Positions 43,360 to 52,668 of a DNA stretch of 64,000 bases are shown here, one piece after another (position 1 is the stretch's first letter; every line of letters begins with the position of its first letter). The notes under the pieces were generated by a model. That model searched no databases. It saw only the letters and a program-made list of their open reading frames with translations, and was not told the DNA's origin. The DNA comes from Sphingomonas sp. (GTDB taxonomy: Bacteria > Pseudomonadota > Alphaproteobacteria > Sphingomonadales > Sphingomonadaceae). The stretch is taken from assembly GCA_017418975.1 (NCBI GenBank), contig JAFOMG010000017.1:124001-188000 (forward strand). Direction: 5' to 3'. Position numbers and translations under genes: made by a program.

Positions 43360-44082
43360 ATGTCGATGGTCCGCCGTGGGTTCCTTGCCGGGATGCTGCT
43401 CGTCCCCGCCGCGGCATGTGCCGGGAAATGGCAGGAGAGCGGCGATGAGAAGCGCCAACGCCAGTTGAAGGAGGACTGGCCCTGGCTGGGCCATTACGCT
43501 GCCGACAACGAAAAGCTGATCGCCTCGGGCCGGAAGGTCGACATCGTCTTCATGGGCGATTCGATCACTCAGATCTGGGCCGACAGCCGGCCCGGCTTCT
43601 TCACCCCCGGCCGCATCGGCCGCGGCATCGGCGGGCAGACCACGCCGCAGATGGTGCTCCGCATGATGGCCGATGTGATCCGGCTGCGCCCGCGTCTCGT
43701 CCACATCATGGCCGGCACCAACGACGTTGCGGGGAACACGGGCAGGATGACGGTCCAGCAAAGCTGCGACAATCTCCAGGCGATGACCGAGCTCGCCCAG
43801 GCGCATGGCATCGCGGTGCTGCTCGGCGCGGTGCCGCCCGCCGACCATTTTCCCTGGCGCCCGGGCCTGGATCCGGTCGACCCGATCCGGCGGATCAATC
43901 TGTTCCTGGGCAACTATGCCCGCCACGCCCGCGCGACCTTCATCGATTATACCGGGGTGCTGGCCACCGAGGCGGGGGCGATGAAGCCCGGCATGGCCTT
44001 TGACGGCGTCCATCCGACCGGCCAGGGCTTCGCCGCGATGGAGAGCGTGCTCGCCCCGGTGCTGAAGGCGCACAGGGCGTGA
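43360..44082 (+). CDS. SGNH/GDSL-family esterase, exported
   Basis: A 240-residue hydrolase with an N-terminal lipoprotein-like signal (FLAGMLLVPAAACAGK; a lipobox AAAC is present). Block I is FMGDSITQIW with the Ser, block II GIGGQTT, block III MAGTNDVAG and block V DGVHPTGQGF with Asp and His. This is the platelet-activating-factor acetylhydrolase-like group, often a carbohydrate esterase. The ATG at 43360 has TGGAG 8 bases upstream. Its stop overlaps the GH97 start as GTGA, so it may remove acyl groups from the same glycan (inference). Confidence 0.9.
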   Translation: MSMVRRGFLAGMLLVPAAACAGKWQESGDEKRQRQLKEDWPWLGHYAADNEKLIASGRKVDIVFMGDSITQIWADSRPGFFTPGRIGRGIGGQTTPQMVLRMMADVIRLRPRLVHIMAGTNDVAGNTGRMTVQQSCDNLQAMTELAQAHGIAVLLGAVPPADHFPWRPGLDPVDPIRRINLFLGNYARHARATFIDYTGVLATEAGAMKPGMAFDGVHPTGQGFAAMESVLAPVLKAHRA

Positions 44083-46028
44083 GGGTGGCGCTCGCGGCAT
44101 TGGCGCTGCTCCTCGCCGCGCCCGCCGGCGCACAGGTCCTCACCGCCGCGTCGCCCGACGGCAGCAACCGCATCTCGCTCCAGCTGAACGGCGCGGGCAC
44201 GCCGGTCTATGCCGTGTCGCGCGGCGGCAGCCTGGTGCTCGCGCCGTCGCCGATCCTGCTCGATCTCGATGCCGACACGCTCGGCTATGGCCTGGCGATC
44301 ACCGGCTCGGAGACCGCCAGCGCGGATGCCCGCTATCCGATCGTCGCCGGCAACGCCGCCGAAGGGCGCGACCATTACAACCAGCTCACCGTGCATTTCC
44401 AGGAGAAGGGCGGGGCGAAGCGCCGGATGGACGTGGTGCTGCGCGCCTATGACGATGGCGTCGCCTTTCGCACCGTCGTGCCGGTCCAGCCGCAGACCGC
44501 GGCCGCGATCGTCCGCTACGAGCGCACCGGCTTCTATTTTCCGCCGACCTACAAATGCTGGGGCTTCAACGTCGGCAAGTTCGGCTCCAGCCATGAAGGC
44601 GAATTCGATCCCGTGGACGTGCCGCGCCTGCGCGACCACAATCTCTTCAGCCTGCCTTTCGCCTGCGAGACCGGCAAGGCGGCCTTCGCCCTGACCGAGG
44701 CGGACCTGCTCGACTTTGCCGGCATGTACCTCACCGGCCGGGGCGATGGCGGGCCCGGGCTGCAGGTCAAGCTGTCGCCCTCGCTCGACGATTATCGCAT
44801 CGCCGTCCACACGCGGATCGGCAGCCCGATCGTCACGCCGTGGCGGGTGGTGATGCTCGCCGATCAGCTGGGCAAGCTCAACGAGTCCACCTTGGTCCTC
44901 GACCTCTCCAGCCCGAGCCGGATCGAGGACACCAGCTGGATCAAGCCCGGCCTGACGAGCTGGGACTGGTGGAGCGGCCTGGTGATTGCGGCGCTGCCCG
45001 GACAGCGCAGCACCACCGCCGTCGCCAAGGCGCTGATCGACTTCGCCGCCGCCAACGGCCTGCCCTATACCATGATCGACGAGGGCTGGTATGCCGGCGC
45101 CGGCGGCGGCGGAGTGCGCCGCCCGGGCGTCGACATCACCAAATGGACCGACGCGCTCAACCTTCGCGAAGTGGTCGACTACGCCAGATCGAAGAAGGTC
45201 CGCCTCTGGCTCTGGATGCACTGGCAGGCGCTGGACGAGCAGCAGGAAGACGCGCTCGCCGAATATGAGAAGCTCGGCATCGCCGGGATCAAGGTCGATT
45301 TCATGGACCGGGACGACCAGTGGATGGTCAACTGGTATGCGCGCACGCTGGCCGCCGCCGCCCGCCACCACATCATGGTCGACTTCCACGGCGCCTATCC
45401 GCCGCGCGGGCTGGCGCGCACCTGGCCCAATTTCATGACCCAGGAAGGCGTGATGGGCGCCGAGTACAACAAATGGTCGCGCCGGGTGACGTCGCGCCAC
45501 AATGTCATGCTCGCCTTCACTCGCGGCCTGATCGGCCCGATGGACTATACTCCCGGCGGCTTCCGCAACGTGACGCCCGAGGCTTTCCGCATCCGCGGCG
45601 ACCTGCCCTTCGTCCAGACCAGCCGCGCGCACGGCCTGGCGCTGTACGTCGCCTTCCTGTCGCCGGTCGCCGCGGTCTCCGACAGTCCGGACACCTATGC
45701 CGCCAGTCCCGCCGGCTTCGACTTCATCAAGGCGGTGCCGGCAAGCTGGGACGAGACGCGCTATCTCGCCGGGGAGACGGGGGAATATATCGTCCTCGCC
45801 CGGCGCAAGGGCGCGCGCTGGTTCCTCGGCGCGCTGAACAGCGAGACCGCGCGCAAGGTCACCGTGCCGCTCGATTTCCTCGGCCGGCGCGGCGCAGCGA
45901 TGCGATTGTGGAGCGATGGCGACAAGCCCGATGCCGCGATCCTCACCGAACGGCGCGTGGCGGAAGGGGAGGCGCTGACCCTCGATCTCGCCGCGCATGG
46001 CGGCGCCGCCGCTATGTTCGAAAAATAG
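44079..46028 (+). CDS. GH97 family alpha-glycosidase, exported
   Basis: A 649-residue enzyme with a signal peptide (LAALALLLAAPAGAQ). The N-terminal beta-sandwich (SPDGSNRISLQLN) and catalytic barrel (TMIDEGWYAG, IKVDFMDRDDQWMVNWY, and TQEGVMGAEYNKWSRRV with the conserved Glu) match GH97. Members are calcium-dependent alpha-glucosidases (inverting) or alpha-galactosidases (retaining); the two cannot be told apart here with certainty. It starts with GTG at 44079, overlapping the esterase stop by 4 bases. It acts in the periplasm. Confidence 0.94.
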   Translation: MRVALAALALLLAAPAGAQVLTAASPDGSNRISLQLNGAGTPVYAVSRGGSLVLAPSPILLDLDADTLGYGLAITGSETASADARYPIVAGNAAEGRDHYNQLTVHFQEKGGAKRRMDVVLRAYDDGVAFRTVVPVQPQTAAAIVRYERTGFYFPPTYKCWGFNVGKFGSSHEGEFDPVDVPRLRDHNLFSLPFACETGKAAFALTEADLLDFAGMYLTGRGDGGPGLQVKLSPSLDDYRIAVHTRIGSPIVTPWRVVMLADQLGKLNESTLVLDLSSPSRIEDTSWIKPGLTSWDWWSGLVIAALPGQRSTTAVAKALIDFAAANGLPYTMIDEGWYAGAGGGGVRRPGVDITKWTDALNLREVVDYARSKKVRLWLWMHWQALDEQQEDALAEYEKLGIAGIKVDFMDRDDQWMVNWYARTLAAAARHHIMVDFHGAYPPRGLARTWPNFMTQEGVMGAEYNKWSRRVTSRHNVMLAFTRGLIGPMDYTPGGFRNVTPEAFRIRGDLPFVQTSRAHGLALYVAFLSPVAAVSDSPDTYAASPAGFDFIKAVPASWDETRYLAGETGEYIVLARRKGARWFLGALNSETARKVTVPLDFLGRRGAAMRLWSDGDKPDAAILTERRVAEGEALTLDLAAHGGAAAMFEK

Positions 46029-46106
46029 GGTTCAAAACTCGGACAATTGCGGATAACACTCTGACGTCCGACGCGGCGAGCGATCGCGCGGGCAAGGAGA
46101 GTGGTG

Positions 46107-46550
46107 ATGCGAATCACGCAAAGGGACCTGGCCGTCGCGGCGGCCGCGCTGCTGCTCGGCTGGGGTGCCAATGCCCTGGCGCAGCGGCAGGATGTGCTCG
46201 GGCCGGCAGTGTGGGACTGGAACCGGCTGGCCGTGCAGAAGACCGATGTCGGCGCGCTCCGCAATCTCGTCCGTCAGCCCACCGCGACGCTGGCCGAGCT
46301 CGAGATGCACGTCACCACGCTCAACCCGGGCCTGTCCTCGCATCCGCCGCACCAGCATCCCAACGAGGAGCTGGTGATCATCGACCAGGGGACGGTCGAG
46401 GCGCTTTCGGGCGGCAGATGGGAGCGGCTCGGGCCCGGCTCGGTGATCTTCAATGCGTCGAACGCGCAACATGCGTTGCGCAATGTGGGCGGGACCCCGG
46501 CCACCTATCATGTCATCAACTGGAAGACTGCCGCCACGCCGGCGCAGTGA
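46107..46550 (+). CDS. Cupin-domain protein, exported
   Basis: A 147-residue single cupin with an N-terminal hydrophobic signal (VAAAALLLGWGANALAQ). The cupin metal motif is HPPHQHPNEELVIIDQG (His, His, Glu) with the second motif NAQHALRNVG. AAGGAGA stands just before the ATG at 46107; GTG codons at 46101 and 46104 are less likely. Such proteins bind or isomerise sugars or act as dioxygenases. It precedes two Gfo/Idh/MocA enzymes by 16 bases and probably shares their transcript. Its reaction is unknown. Confidence 0.88.
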   Translation: MRITQRDLAVAAAALLLGWGANALAQRQDVLGPAVWDWNRLAVQKTDVGALRNLVRQPTATLAELEMHVTTLNPGLSSHPPHQHPNEELVIIDQGTVEALSGGRWERLGPGSVIFNASNAQHALRNVGGTPATYHVINWKTAATPAQ

Positions 46551-46566
46551 CAGGGAGCTTCGAGAA

Positions 46567-47712
46567 ATGGACCGTCGTTCGATCCTTGGCATCGCGGGCA
46601 TCGCCGCGATGCTGCCGCCCGAAGTTCTCGCCCAGTCGCAGAGCTCGGGCAACGCCCCGTCCGAGAATGCCGCGCCCATCGGCCCCGAGCCGGGCGTGAA
46701 GCACAGGATCGATTTCGGCGTGATCGGCCTCGATCATGCGCACATCTATTCGATGACCGACGCGATGATCCGCGGCGGCGGCGTGCTCAAGGCCTTCCAT
46801 GCGGCCGATCCACGACAGGTGGACATGTTCCGCAAGCGCTATGGCAATGCCGTGAAGCTGGCGCGGAGCGAGGACGAGATCCTCGGCGACAAGACGATCA
46901 GGCTGATCGCAGGCGCGCCGATCCCCGATCTCCGCGCCCCGCTCGGCATCCGGGCGATGCGGGCGGGCAAGGACTATCTCGGCGACAAGCCGGCGATCAC
47001 CAGTCTCGGCCAGCTCGCCGAGGTTCGCCGTACCATCGCCGAGACCCGGCGCAAGTTCGCGATCATGTATTCCGAGCGGCTCGAGGTGCGTGCCGCCGTC
47101 CAGGCCGGCGAGCTGGTCCGGCAGGGCCGGATCGGCAAGGTGATCCAGACCGTCAACCTCGCCCCCCACCGCGTCGGCTCGGGCCGGCCGGACTGGTTCT
47201 GGGACAAGGCGCGCTATGGCGGCATCCTCACCGATATCGGCAGCCATCAGGCCGACCAGTTCCTGTTCTACACCGGCTCGAAAACCGCGCATGTCGTCGC
47301 CGCGCAGACCGGCAACCTGAACTGGCCGGACAAGCCCGGCTTCGAGGATTTCGGCGACATGATGCTCAGCGGCGACGGCGGCACCGGCTATGTCCGGGTC
47401 GACTGGTTCACGCCCGACGGGCTGCCGACCTGGGGTGACGGCCGGCTCTTCATCCTCGGCACCGAGGGCTATATCGAGCTGCGCAAATATGTGGACATCG
47501 CCGGCCGGCCCGGCGGCAACCACCTGCTGATCTGCGACCGGCAGGGCGTGCAATATATGGACTGCTCCAAGGTCCATCTCCCCTTCGGCCCGCAGTTCAT
47601 CGCCGATGTCGTCGAGCGCAGCAGCGTCGCGCAGGACCAGGACCAGGCGCTGCTCGCCGCCGAGCTGGTGCTCACCGCGCAGAAGAACGCCACCCGGCCG
47701 GTTTCGGCCTGA
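46567..47712 (+). CDS. Gfo/Idh/MocA-family oxidoreductase (first copy)
   Basis: A 381-residue NAD(P)-dependent dehydrogenase-like protein. A signal-like N-terminus (DRRSILGIAGIAAMLPPEVL) resembles a twin-arginine leader. The Rossmann fold starts at DFGVIGLDHAHIYSM and the expected EKP motif appears as GDKPAIT. It is a divergent branch whose GLDHxHIY start differs from classical GxGxxG. It probably oxidises or reduces a sugar or cyclitol, possibly in the periplasm with a bound cofactor (inference from the leader). GGGAGC precedes the ATG. Confidence 0.85.
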   Translation: MDRRSILGIAGIAAMLPPEVLAQSQSSGNAPSENAAPIGPEPGVKHRIDFGVIGLDHAHIYSMTDAMIRGGGVLKAFHAADPRQVDMFRKRYGNAVKLARSEDEILGDKTIRLIAGAPIPDLRAPLGIRAMRAGKDYLGDKPAITSLGQLAEVRRTIAETRRKFAIMYSERLEVRAAVQAGELVRQGRIGKVIQTVNLAPHRVGSGRPDWFWDKARYGGILTDIGSHQADQFLFYTGSKTAHVVAAQTGNLNWPDKPGFEDFGDMMLSGDGGTGYVRVDWFTPDGLPTWGDGRLFILGTEGYIELRKYVDIAGRPGGNHLLICDRQGVQYMDCSKVHLPFGPQFIADVVERSSVAQDQDQALLAAELVLTAQKNATRPVSA

Positions 47713-47731
47713 ACCAGGGAAGGAGAGAGGC

Positions 47732-49075
47732 ATGCGGCTTTCCAGACGCCAGACGCTCGGGGCCATCGCGGCGCCGATGATCGTGCCGGCGAGCGTGTTC
47801 GGAGCGAACGCGCCGTCGAACCGAGTGACGATCGGCGCGATCGGCGTCGGCCGGATCAGCCGCGTCCACGACATGAAGGAGATCCACAAGCATGCCGACG
47901 CGCAGATCGTCGCGGTGTGCGACCTCGATACCAGGCGGCTCGGCGCCGGCATGCAGCTGGTCGACGATCGCTATGCCGCCAGCACCGGCAAGCCCTATTC
48001 GGGCACGCGCGGCCATGCCGATTATCGCGAGCTGCTCGCCGCGAAGGATATCGACGCGGTGCTGATCTCCACGCCCGACCACCAGCACGCCCCGCTCGCC
48101 GTGCATGCGGTGCGGGCGGGCAAGCATGTCTATCTCCAGAAGCCCGCTTCGCTCACCATCGCCGAGGGGCGGCGGATGGCGGACGAAGTGAAGCAGTCCG
48201 GGCGGGTTCTCCAGATCGGCTCGCAGCAGCGCGGGCAGGACCCCTGGCCGCAATTCCACCGCGCCTGCGAGCTGGTCCGCAACGGCCGGATCGGCAGGCT
48301 GAAGCATGTCGAGATCGGCCTGCCGGGCGATCCTTCGGGCCCCGCGGCGCCGCGGATGCCGATCCCTTCCAACCTCGATTACGATGCCTGGCTGGGGACG
48401 ACGCCCGAAGTCTATTACACCGAGACGCGCGTCCACCCGCAGAACAGCTTCGAGGATCGGCCCGGCTGGCTCCGCATGGAGCAGTTCGGCGCCGGCATGA
48501 TCACCGGCTGGGGCGCGCATCATGTCGACATCGCCCATTGGGGCATGGACATGGAGCATAGCGGTCCGGTCGAGATCTGGGGCAGCGCCGAATTTCCCAA
48601 ATCCGGCCTGTGGGACGTGCACGGGCCGTTCGAGACGCATGCCCGCTATGCCAATGGCGTCACGATGACGATCTCGGGCGCGCTGCCCAATGGCGTGAAG
48701 TTCATCGGCGACAGGGGCTGGGTCTTCGTCCAGCGCACCGGCGCGGTCTCTTCCTCCGACCCTTCCAAGCCCGCCGACGTGCCGCTCGCGGCGAGCGATC
48801 CCAGGGTCCTCGACAGCGTGATCGGCCCGGACGAGATCCGGCTCTACAAGGCGCCCGAGCAGCATCGGAACTGGCTGGACGCGATCCTGAAGGGCGTGCC
48901 GGTCAGCGCGCCCGCCGAGATCGGCCACCGCGCCTGCTCGACCTGCCTGCTCCATCACATTGCGATGAAGACCGGGCGGCGGCTCAAATGGGATCCCGCG
49001 GCGGAGCGGTTCATCGGCGACGATGCCGCCAATGCGATGCTCGCCCGCCCGCAACGGGCGAAATACGCGATCTGA
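47732..49075 (+). CDS. Gfo/Idh/MocA-family oxidoreductase with Tat-type leader (second copy)
   Basis: A 447-residue protein with a twin-arginine leader (SRRQTLGAIAAPMIVPAS). The NAD-binding start is GAIGVGRISRVHDM, the catalytic Lys lies in LQKPASLT (Gln replacing Glu of EKP, as in several Tat-type members), and HHVDIAHWGMD forms the metal/His site common to this branch. The enzyme class oxidises sugars; exported members usually keep a tightly bound cofactor. GGAAGGAGAG precedes the ATG at 47732, 19 bases after the previous gene. Confidence 0.92.
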   Translation: MRLSRRQTLGAIAAPMIVPASVFGANAPSNRVTIGAIGVGRISRVHDMKEIHKHADAQIVAVCDLDTRRLGAGMQLVDDRYAASTGKPYSGTRGHADYRELLAAKDIDAVLISTPDHQHAPLAVHAVRAGKHVYLQKPASLTIAEGRRMADEVKQSGRVLQIGSQQRGQDPWPQFHRACELVRNGRIGRLKHVEIGLPGDPSGPAAPRMPIPSNLDYDAWLGTTPEVYYTETRVHPQNSFEDRPGWLRMEQFGAGMITGWGAHHVDIAHWGMDMEHSGPVEIWGSAEFPKSGLWDVHGPFETHARYANGVTMTISGALPNGVKFIGDRGWVFVQRTGAVSSSDPSKPADVPLAASDPRVLDSVIGPDEIRLYKAPEQHRNWLDAILKGVPVSAPAEIGHRACSTCLLHHIAMKTGRRLKWDPAAERFIGDDAANAMLARPQRAKYAI

Positions 49076-49086
49076 GGTCCCCCTCC

Positions 49087-49113
49087 GTGATCCCGGCCGC
49101 GCGCCGGGGTCAC
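49087..49113. repeat. Short palindromic repeat
   Basis: GTGATCCCGGC and GCCGGGGTCAC form an 11-bp inverted repeat (10 matches) around a 5-base loop. It belongs to the CCGGC...GCCGG REP-like family, like 39614-39644 and 50251-50267. Confidence 0.5.
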
Positions 49114-49180
49114 GCTTTTTCTTCCCATCGCCGCCCGCCCGGCCCTAGAGGGCGGTGGCAACAGGGCAAGGGAGCGTCGC

Positions 49181-50203
49181 ATGATCCGCACCGGAGTGAT
49201 CGGCTATGGACTGGGCGGGCTTGCCTTCCACGCGCCGCTGGTGGACGCAGTGCCCGAGCTGGAGCTCGCCGCCGTCGCCACCTCGCGTGCCGATGCGGTG
49301 CACGCGCGCTATCCGGACGTGCCCGTCACCACCCCCGAAGCATTGCTCGCCGATCCGGGCATCGAGCTGGTCGTCGTCACCACGCCCAACGACACCCATG
49401 TCCCGCTCGCGCGCCGGGCGCTGGAGGCGGGCAAGCATGTCGTGATCGACAAGCCCTTCGCCACCAGCCTTGCCGATGGCGAGGGGCTGGTCGCGCTCGC
49501 CAGGGCGAGGGGCCTGCTGGTCAGCGCCTTTCACAATCGTCGCTGGGACGGCGATTTCCGCACCGTCCGCAAGCTGCTGGACGGCGGCGTGCTCGGCGAG
49601 GTCATGCTCGCCGAGCTGCGCTGGGACCGGTTCCGCCCCGCGCTCGCCCAGGCGTGGAAGGAAGATCCCGGTGCCGGGGCCGGCATCCTCGCCGATCTCG
49701 GCCCGCATCTGATCGACCAGGCGCTCCAGCTCTTCGGCCCGCCCGAGGCGATCCTTGCCGACATCGCGGTCCAGCGCGAAGGCGGGCGCACCGACGATTA
49801 TTTCGAGCTGACCCTGTTCCATGGCGCGCGCCGGGTGACGCTTTCCGCCGGCCGGCTGTTCGTCACGCCGCGTCCGCGCTTCTGGCTGCACGGCACCCTG
49901 GCCGATTTCGCCAAGCACGGGCTCGACCCGCAGGAGGCGCGCGTGAAGGACGGCGCGCGCTACACCGATCCGGGCGTGGGCGAGGAGGAGCCGCAATTCC
50001 ACGGCCGGCTCACCCGCGCCGATGGCAGCAGCGAGATCGTCCCGACCGAGGCCGGCGACTATCGCGGCTATTATGCCGGCATCGCCAAGGCGATCGCCGA
50101 GGGCGCGCCCGTGCCGGTCAGCGGCGAGGACGCGGTGCTGGGACTGCGGATCATGGAAATGGCGCGGGAGAGCGCGCGGGAAGGGCGGCGGCTTTCATTC
50201 TGA
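49181..50203 (+). CDS. Gfo/Idh/MocA-family oxidoreductase, cytoplasmic (third copy)
   Basis: A 340-residue dehydrogenase with no signal. GVIGYGLGGLAFHAPL is the Rossmann GxGxxG, HVVIDKPFATSL holds the catalytic Lys, and VSAFHNRRWDGDF and DLGPHLIDQAL supply the substrate His residues. It resembles the YdgJ/YhhX-type sugar or cyclitol dehydrogenases. AAGGGAG precedes the ATG. A palindromic repeat separates it from the previous gene, so it may have its own transcript. It ends 94 bases before the converging GH3 gene. Confidence 0.93.
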   Translation: MIRTGVIGYGLGGLAFHAPLVDAVPELELAAVATSRADAVHARYPDVPVTTPEALLADPGIELVVVTTPNDTHVPLARRALEAGKHVVIDKPFATSLADGEGLVALARARGLLVSAFHNRRWDGDFRTVRKLLDGGVLGEVMLAELRWDRFRPALAQAWKEDPGAGAGILADLGPHLIDQALQLFGPPEAILADIAVQREGGRTDDYFELTLFHGARRVTLSAGRLFVTPRPRFWLHGTLADFAKHGLDPQEARVKDGARYTDPGVGEEEPQFHGRLTRADGSSEIVPTEAGDYRGYYAGIAKAIAEGAPVPVSGEDAVLGLRIMEMARESAREGRRLSF

Positions 50204-50250
50204 TTGGCCGTCATCTCGCGCCGGGTCGTCATCTCGCCCATGACCGCCGT

Positions 50251-50267
50251 CCCGGCCTTGCGCCGGG
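50251..50267. terminator. Small hairpin between convergent genes
   Basis: CCCGGC (50251-50256) and GCCGGG (50262-50267) flank a 5-base loop between the third oxidoreductase and the converging GH3 gene. It belongs to the REP-like family and may end transcription from either side. Confidence 0.35.
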
Positions 50268-50296
50268 GGGACGAAGGAAGAAGATGAGTCCGCAAC

Positions 50297-52516
50297 CTAG
50301 GGCCGCCATCCCACCGCGATCGTCCGCGGCGCCAGCGTCACCGGCACCGTCGCGACGATATCCTTGGCCGAGCTGCCCAGCATCACCTGCACCGTCCCGC
50401 CCGCGATCTTCCAGCCATTGCCCGCCGCGTCCCAGGTCGCCAGCAGTCGCGGATCGACCTTGAGCGAAACCTGCTTCGCCTCGCCCGGCGCCAGCTCGAC
50501 CTTGTCGAACGCGCCCAGCCGCTTCGGCGCTTCCCAGCCCGCGCCGGCGACATAGAGCTGGGGCACCGCCTTGCCTTTCACCTTGCCGGTATTGCGCACG
50601 GCGAAGCTGGCCGAGACCGTTCCGTCCTCGGCGCGCGCGCGCAGCCCCGAATAGGCGAATTCGGTGTAGCTGAGCCCGTGCCCGAAGGCGAAGGCCGGCG
50701 TCAGCCCCTTGGCGTCATACCATTTATAGCCGACCGTCGCGCCCTCGCCATAGGTCGTGTCGCCCTTGTTGGGCGCGGCGGGCTTGGCCAGCTGGTCGAG
50801 GCTCGCGGGGAAGCTGACCGGCAGACGGCCCGAGGGGTTCGCCTTGCCGAACAGCAGGTTGGCGATCGCGCTGCCGCCCTGCGTGCCCGGATACCAGGCG
50901 GCGAGGATGGCGGCGGTCTGGTCGCGCCACGGCGTCAGCACCGGCCCGCCGGTCTCGAGCACCACCACCGTGCGCGGATTGGCCTTGGCCACCGCCGCGA
51001 TCAGCTTGTCCTGGCCGTCCTCGAGCGTGAGCGACACGTCGAACGCCTCGCCCGCCCATTGCGTGGCGAAGACGATCGCGACATCGGCATCCCTGGCGAG
51101 CTTCGCGGCTGCGCCGGCATTGCCGCCATCGGCGAACAGGATCTCGGCATTGGGCGCCTGTGCCTTGATCGCCGCGAGCGGGGCGTCGGGATAATACATC
51201 ACCGGCCCCGGCCAGGTCGCCGGCTTCAGGCCGGGCACGGCATTGCTGCCCACCGGATAGACCAGCGACGAGCCGCTGCCGGCCAGCACGCCCTTGTCGG
51301 CATGCCCGCCGATCACGACGATCTTCTTCACCGCCGGCGAGAGCGGCAGGATCGCGTCGCGGTTCTTGAGCAGCACCGCGCCGCCCTCGGCATCCCGGCG
51401 AGTCACGCCGGCATGGTTGGCGAGCATCGCCGGGGCCAGGTCCATCGGCGCGTCGGCGATCGGCTTCTCGAACAGCCCGTTGGCGAACATCGCGTGCAGA
51501 ATCGCCCCCGCCATCGCGTCGAGCCGCGCCGCCGAGACGTCACCCTTCGCCACCGCGGCCTTTAGCGGCGCGCCGAAATAGGGCTCCTTGTCGAACGGGA
51601 AGCCCGAATCCTGGTCGAGCCCGGCATTGGCGGCCGGCGCGGTGGAGTGAGTCGCCCCCCAGTCCGACATCACATAGCCCTTATAGCCCCAGTCGCGGCG
51701 CAGCACGTCGGTGAGCAGCCAGGGATGCTCGCAGGCATGGATGCCGTTCACGCGGTTGTACGCGCACATCACCGAGCCCGGATCGCCCTTCTCGATCGCG
51801 ATCTGGAAGGCGAGCAGGTCGCTGGTCCGCGCCGCGCCCTGGTCGATGATCGAATTGCCGGTATCGCGATCGGTCTCCTGATCGTTCACCGCATAATGTT
51901 TCACGGTCGAGACGATGTGGTTCGACTGGATGCCGGCGATCTGCGCGCCCACCATCGTGCCGGCGAGCAGCGGATCCTCGCCGCCATATTCGAAGTTCCG
52001 GCCGTTGCGCGGCTCGCGCATCAGGTTGACGCCGCCGGCGAGCATCACGTTGAAGCCCGATGCGCGCGCCTCCGCGCCGATCATCGCGCCGCCGGCATGG
52101 GCGAGGTCGACGTCCCAGCTCGCGGTGGTGGCGAGGCCCGAGGGCAGGGCGGTCCGCCCGCGCTTGCGCGCCGCGCCGCCCTGGGTGGCCACGCCCACGC
52201 CGGCATCGGTCTGCCACTGGGGCGGGATGCCCAGCCGGGGAATGCCCGGCACATAGCCCGCCGAGCCCTGCCGCGCCTCGGCGGGCGCCTTATAGCCGTT
52301 CTTCGGCGCGAAATCGGTGCCGAAATAGCCGAAGACCAGAGTCAGCTTCTCGTCCTCGGTCATCTGGGCGAGCACGGCCTTCACCCGGGCATCGGGGGAG
52401 AGGGCGGCGTTCATCCAGGGCCGGGCCTGGTCCTGCGCGGCGGCGGGCGCCGCGGCGGCGAGCGCGATGCCCAGTGCGACCAGCGAACCCGCGAATGCGT
52501 GACGGCGCAGCTTCAT
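50297..52516 (-). CDS. GH3 beta-glucosidase, exported (second copy)
   Basis: A 739-residue paralogue of the GH3 at 28533. A signal peptide (SLVALGIALAAAAPAAAQ) is followed by the barrel with HIVSTVKHYAVNDQETD and VMSDWGATHST (nucleophile Asp), the second domain with KANPSGRLPVSFP and the fibronectin-type domain after FAFGHGLSYTEF. The ATG at 52516 has GGGAGAGGAA before it; the frame continues upstream without a signal. Two operator-like sites precede it. It would cleave beta-glucosides in the periplasm and feed the FHS transporter. Confidence 0.94.
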   Translation of the reverse strand: MKLRRHAFAGSLVALGIALAAAAPAAAQDQARPWMNAALSPDARVKAVLAQMTEDEKLTLVFGYFGTDFAPKNGYKAPAEARQGSAGYVPGIPRLGIPPQWQTDAGVGVATQGGAARKRGRTALPSGLATTASWDVDLAHAGGAMIGAEARASGFNVMLAGGVNLMREPRNGRNFEYGGEDPLLAGTMVGAQIAGIQSNHIVSTVKHYAVNDQETDRDTGNSIIDQGAARTSDLLAFQIAIEKGDPGSVMCAYNRVNGIHACEHPWLLTDVLRRDWGYKGYVMSDWGATHSTAPAANAGLDQDSGFPFDKEPYFGAPLKAAVAKGDVSAARLDAMAGAILHAMFANGLFEKPIADAPMDLAPAMLANHAGVTRRDAEGGAVLLKNRDAILPLSPAVKKIVVIGGHADKGVLAGSGSSLVYPVGSNAVPGLKPATWPGPVMYYPDAPLAAIKAQAPNAEILFADGGNAGAAAKLARDADVAIVFATQWAGEAFDVSLTLEDGQDKLIAAVAKANPRTVVVLETGGPVLTPWRDQTAAILAAWYPGTQGGSAIANLLFGKANPSGRLPVSFPASLDQLAKPAAPNKGDTTYGEGATVGYKWYDAKGLTPAFAFGHGLSYTEFAYSGLRARAEDGTVSASFAVRNTGKVKGKAVPQLYVAGAGWEAPKRLGAFDKVELAPGEAKQVSLKVDPRLLATWDAAGNGWKIAGGTVQVMLGSSAKDIVATVPVTLAPRTIAVGWRP

Positions 52517-52539
52517 GATTCCTCTCCCGCGATTTTTGT

Positions 52540-52551
52540 CAGCGTTGTCGG
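52540..52551 (-). promoter_or_regulatory. Shared operator motif before the second GH3
   Basis: CAGCGTTGTCGG (plus-strand reading) is identical to the core at 28436-28447 and one base from 41688-41699. It lies 24 bases before the leftward GH3 start, next to a TATACC stretch that could be the -10 element, so binding would block transcription. Confidence 0.6.
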
Positions 52552-52571
52552 GAAGGGTATACAGGTCAAGT

Positions 52572-52589
52572 GGTGGTAACGCTATCACC
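52572..52589 (-). promoter_or_regulatory. LacI/GalR-type palindrome before the second GH3
   Basis: GGTGGTAACGCTATCACC is symmetric at 7 of 9 positions per arm and resembles LacI/GntR-type operators (TGnTAnCGnTAnCA). It is 56 bases upstream of the start, on the far side of the predicted promoter. Confidence 0.5.
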
Positions 52590-52668
52590 GGGATGGCGGG
52601 AGAAAGGCTGGCGGTTCCGGAGCCTATGCCCGCCGCGATTATGGAATTGTCATTGCCTTCATCCCCTG

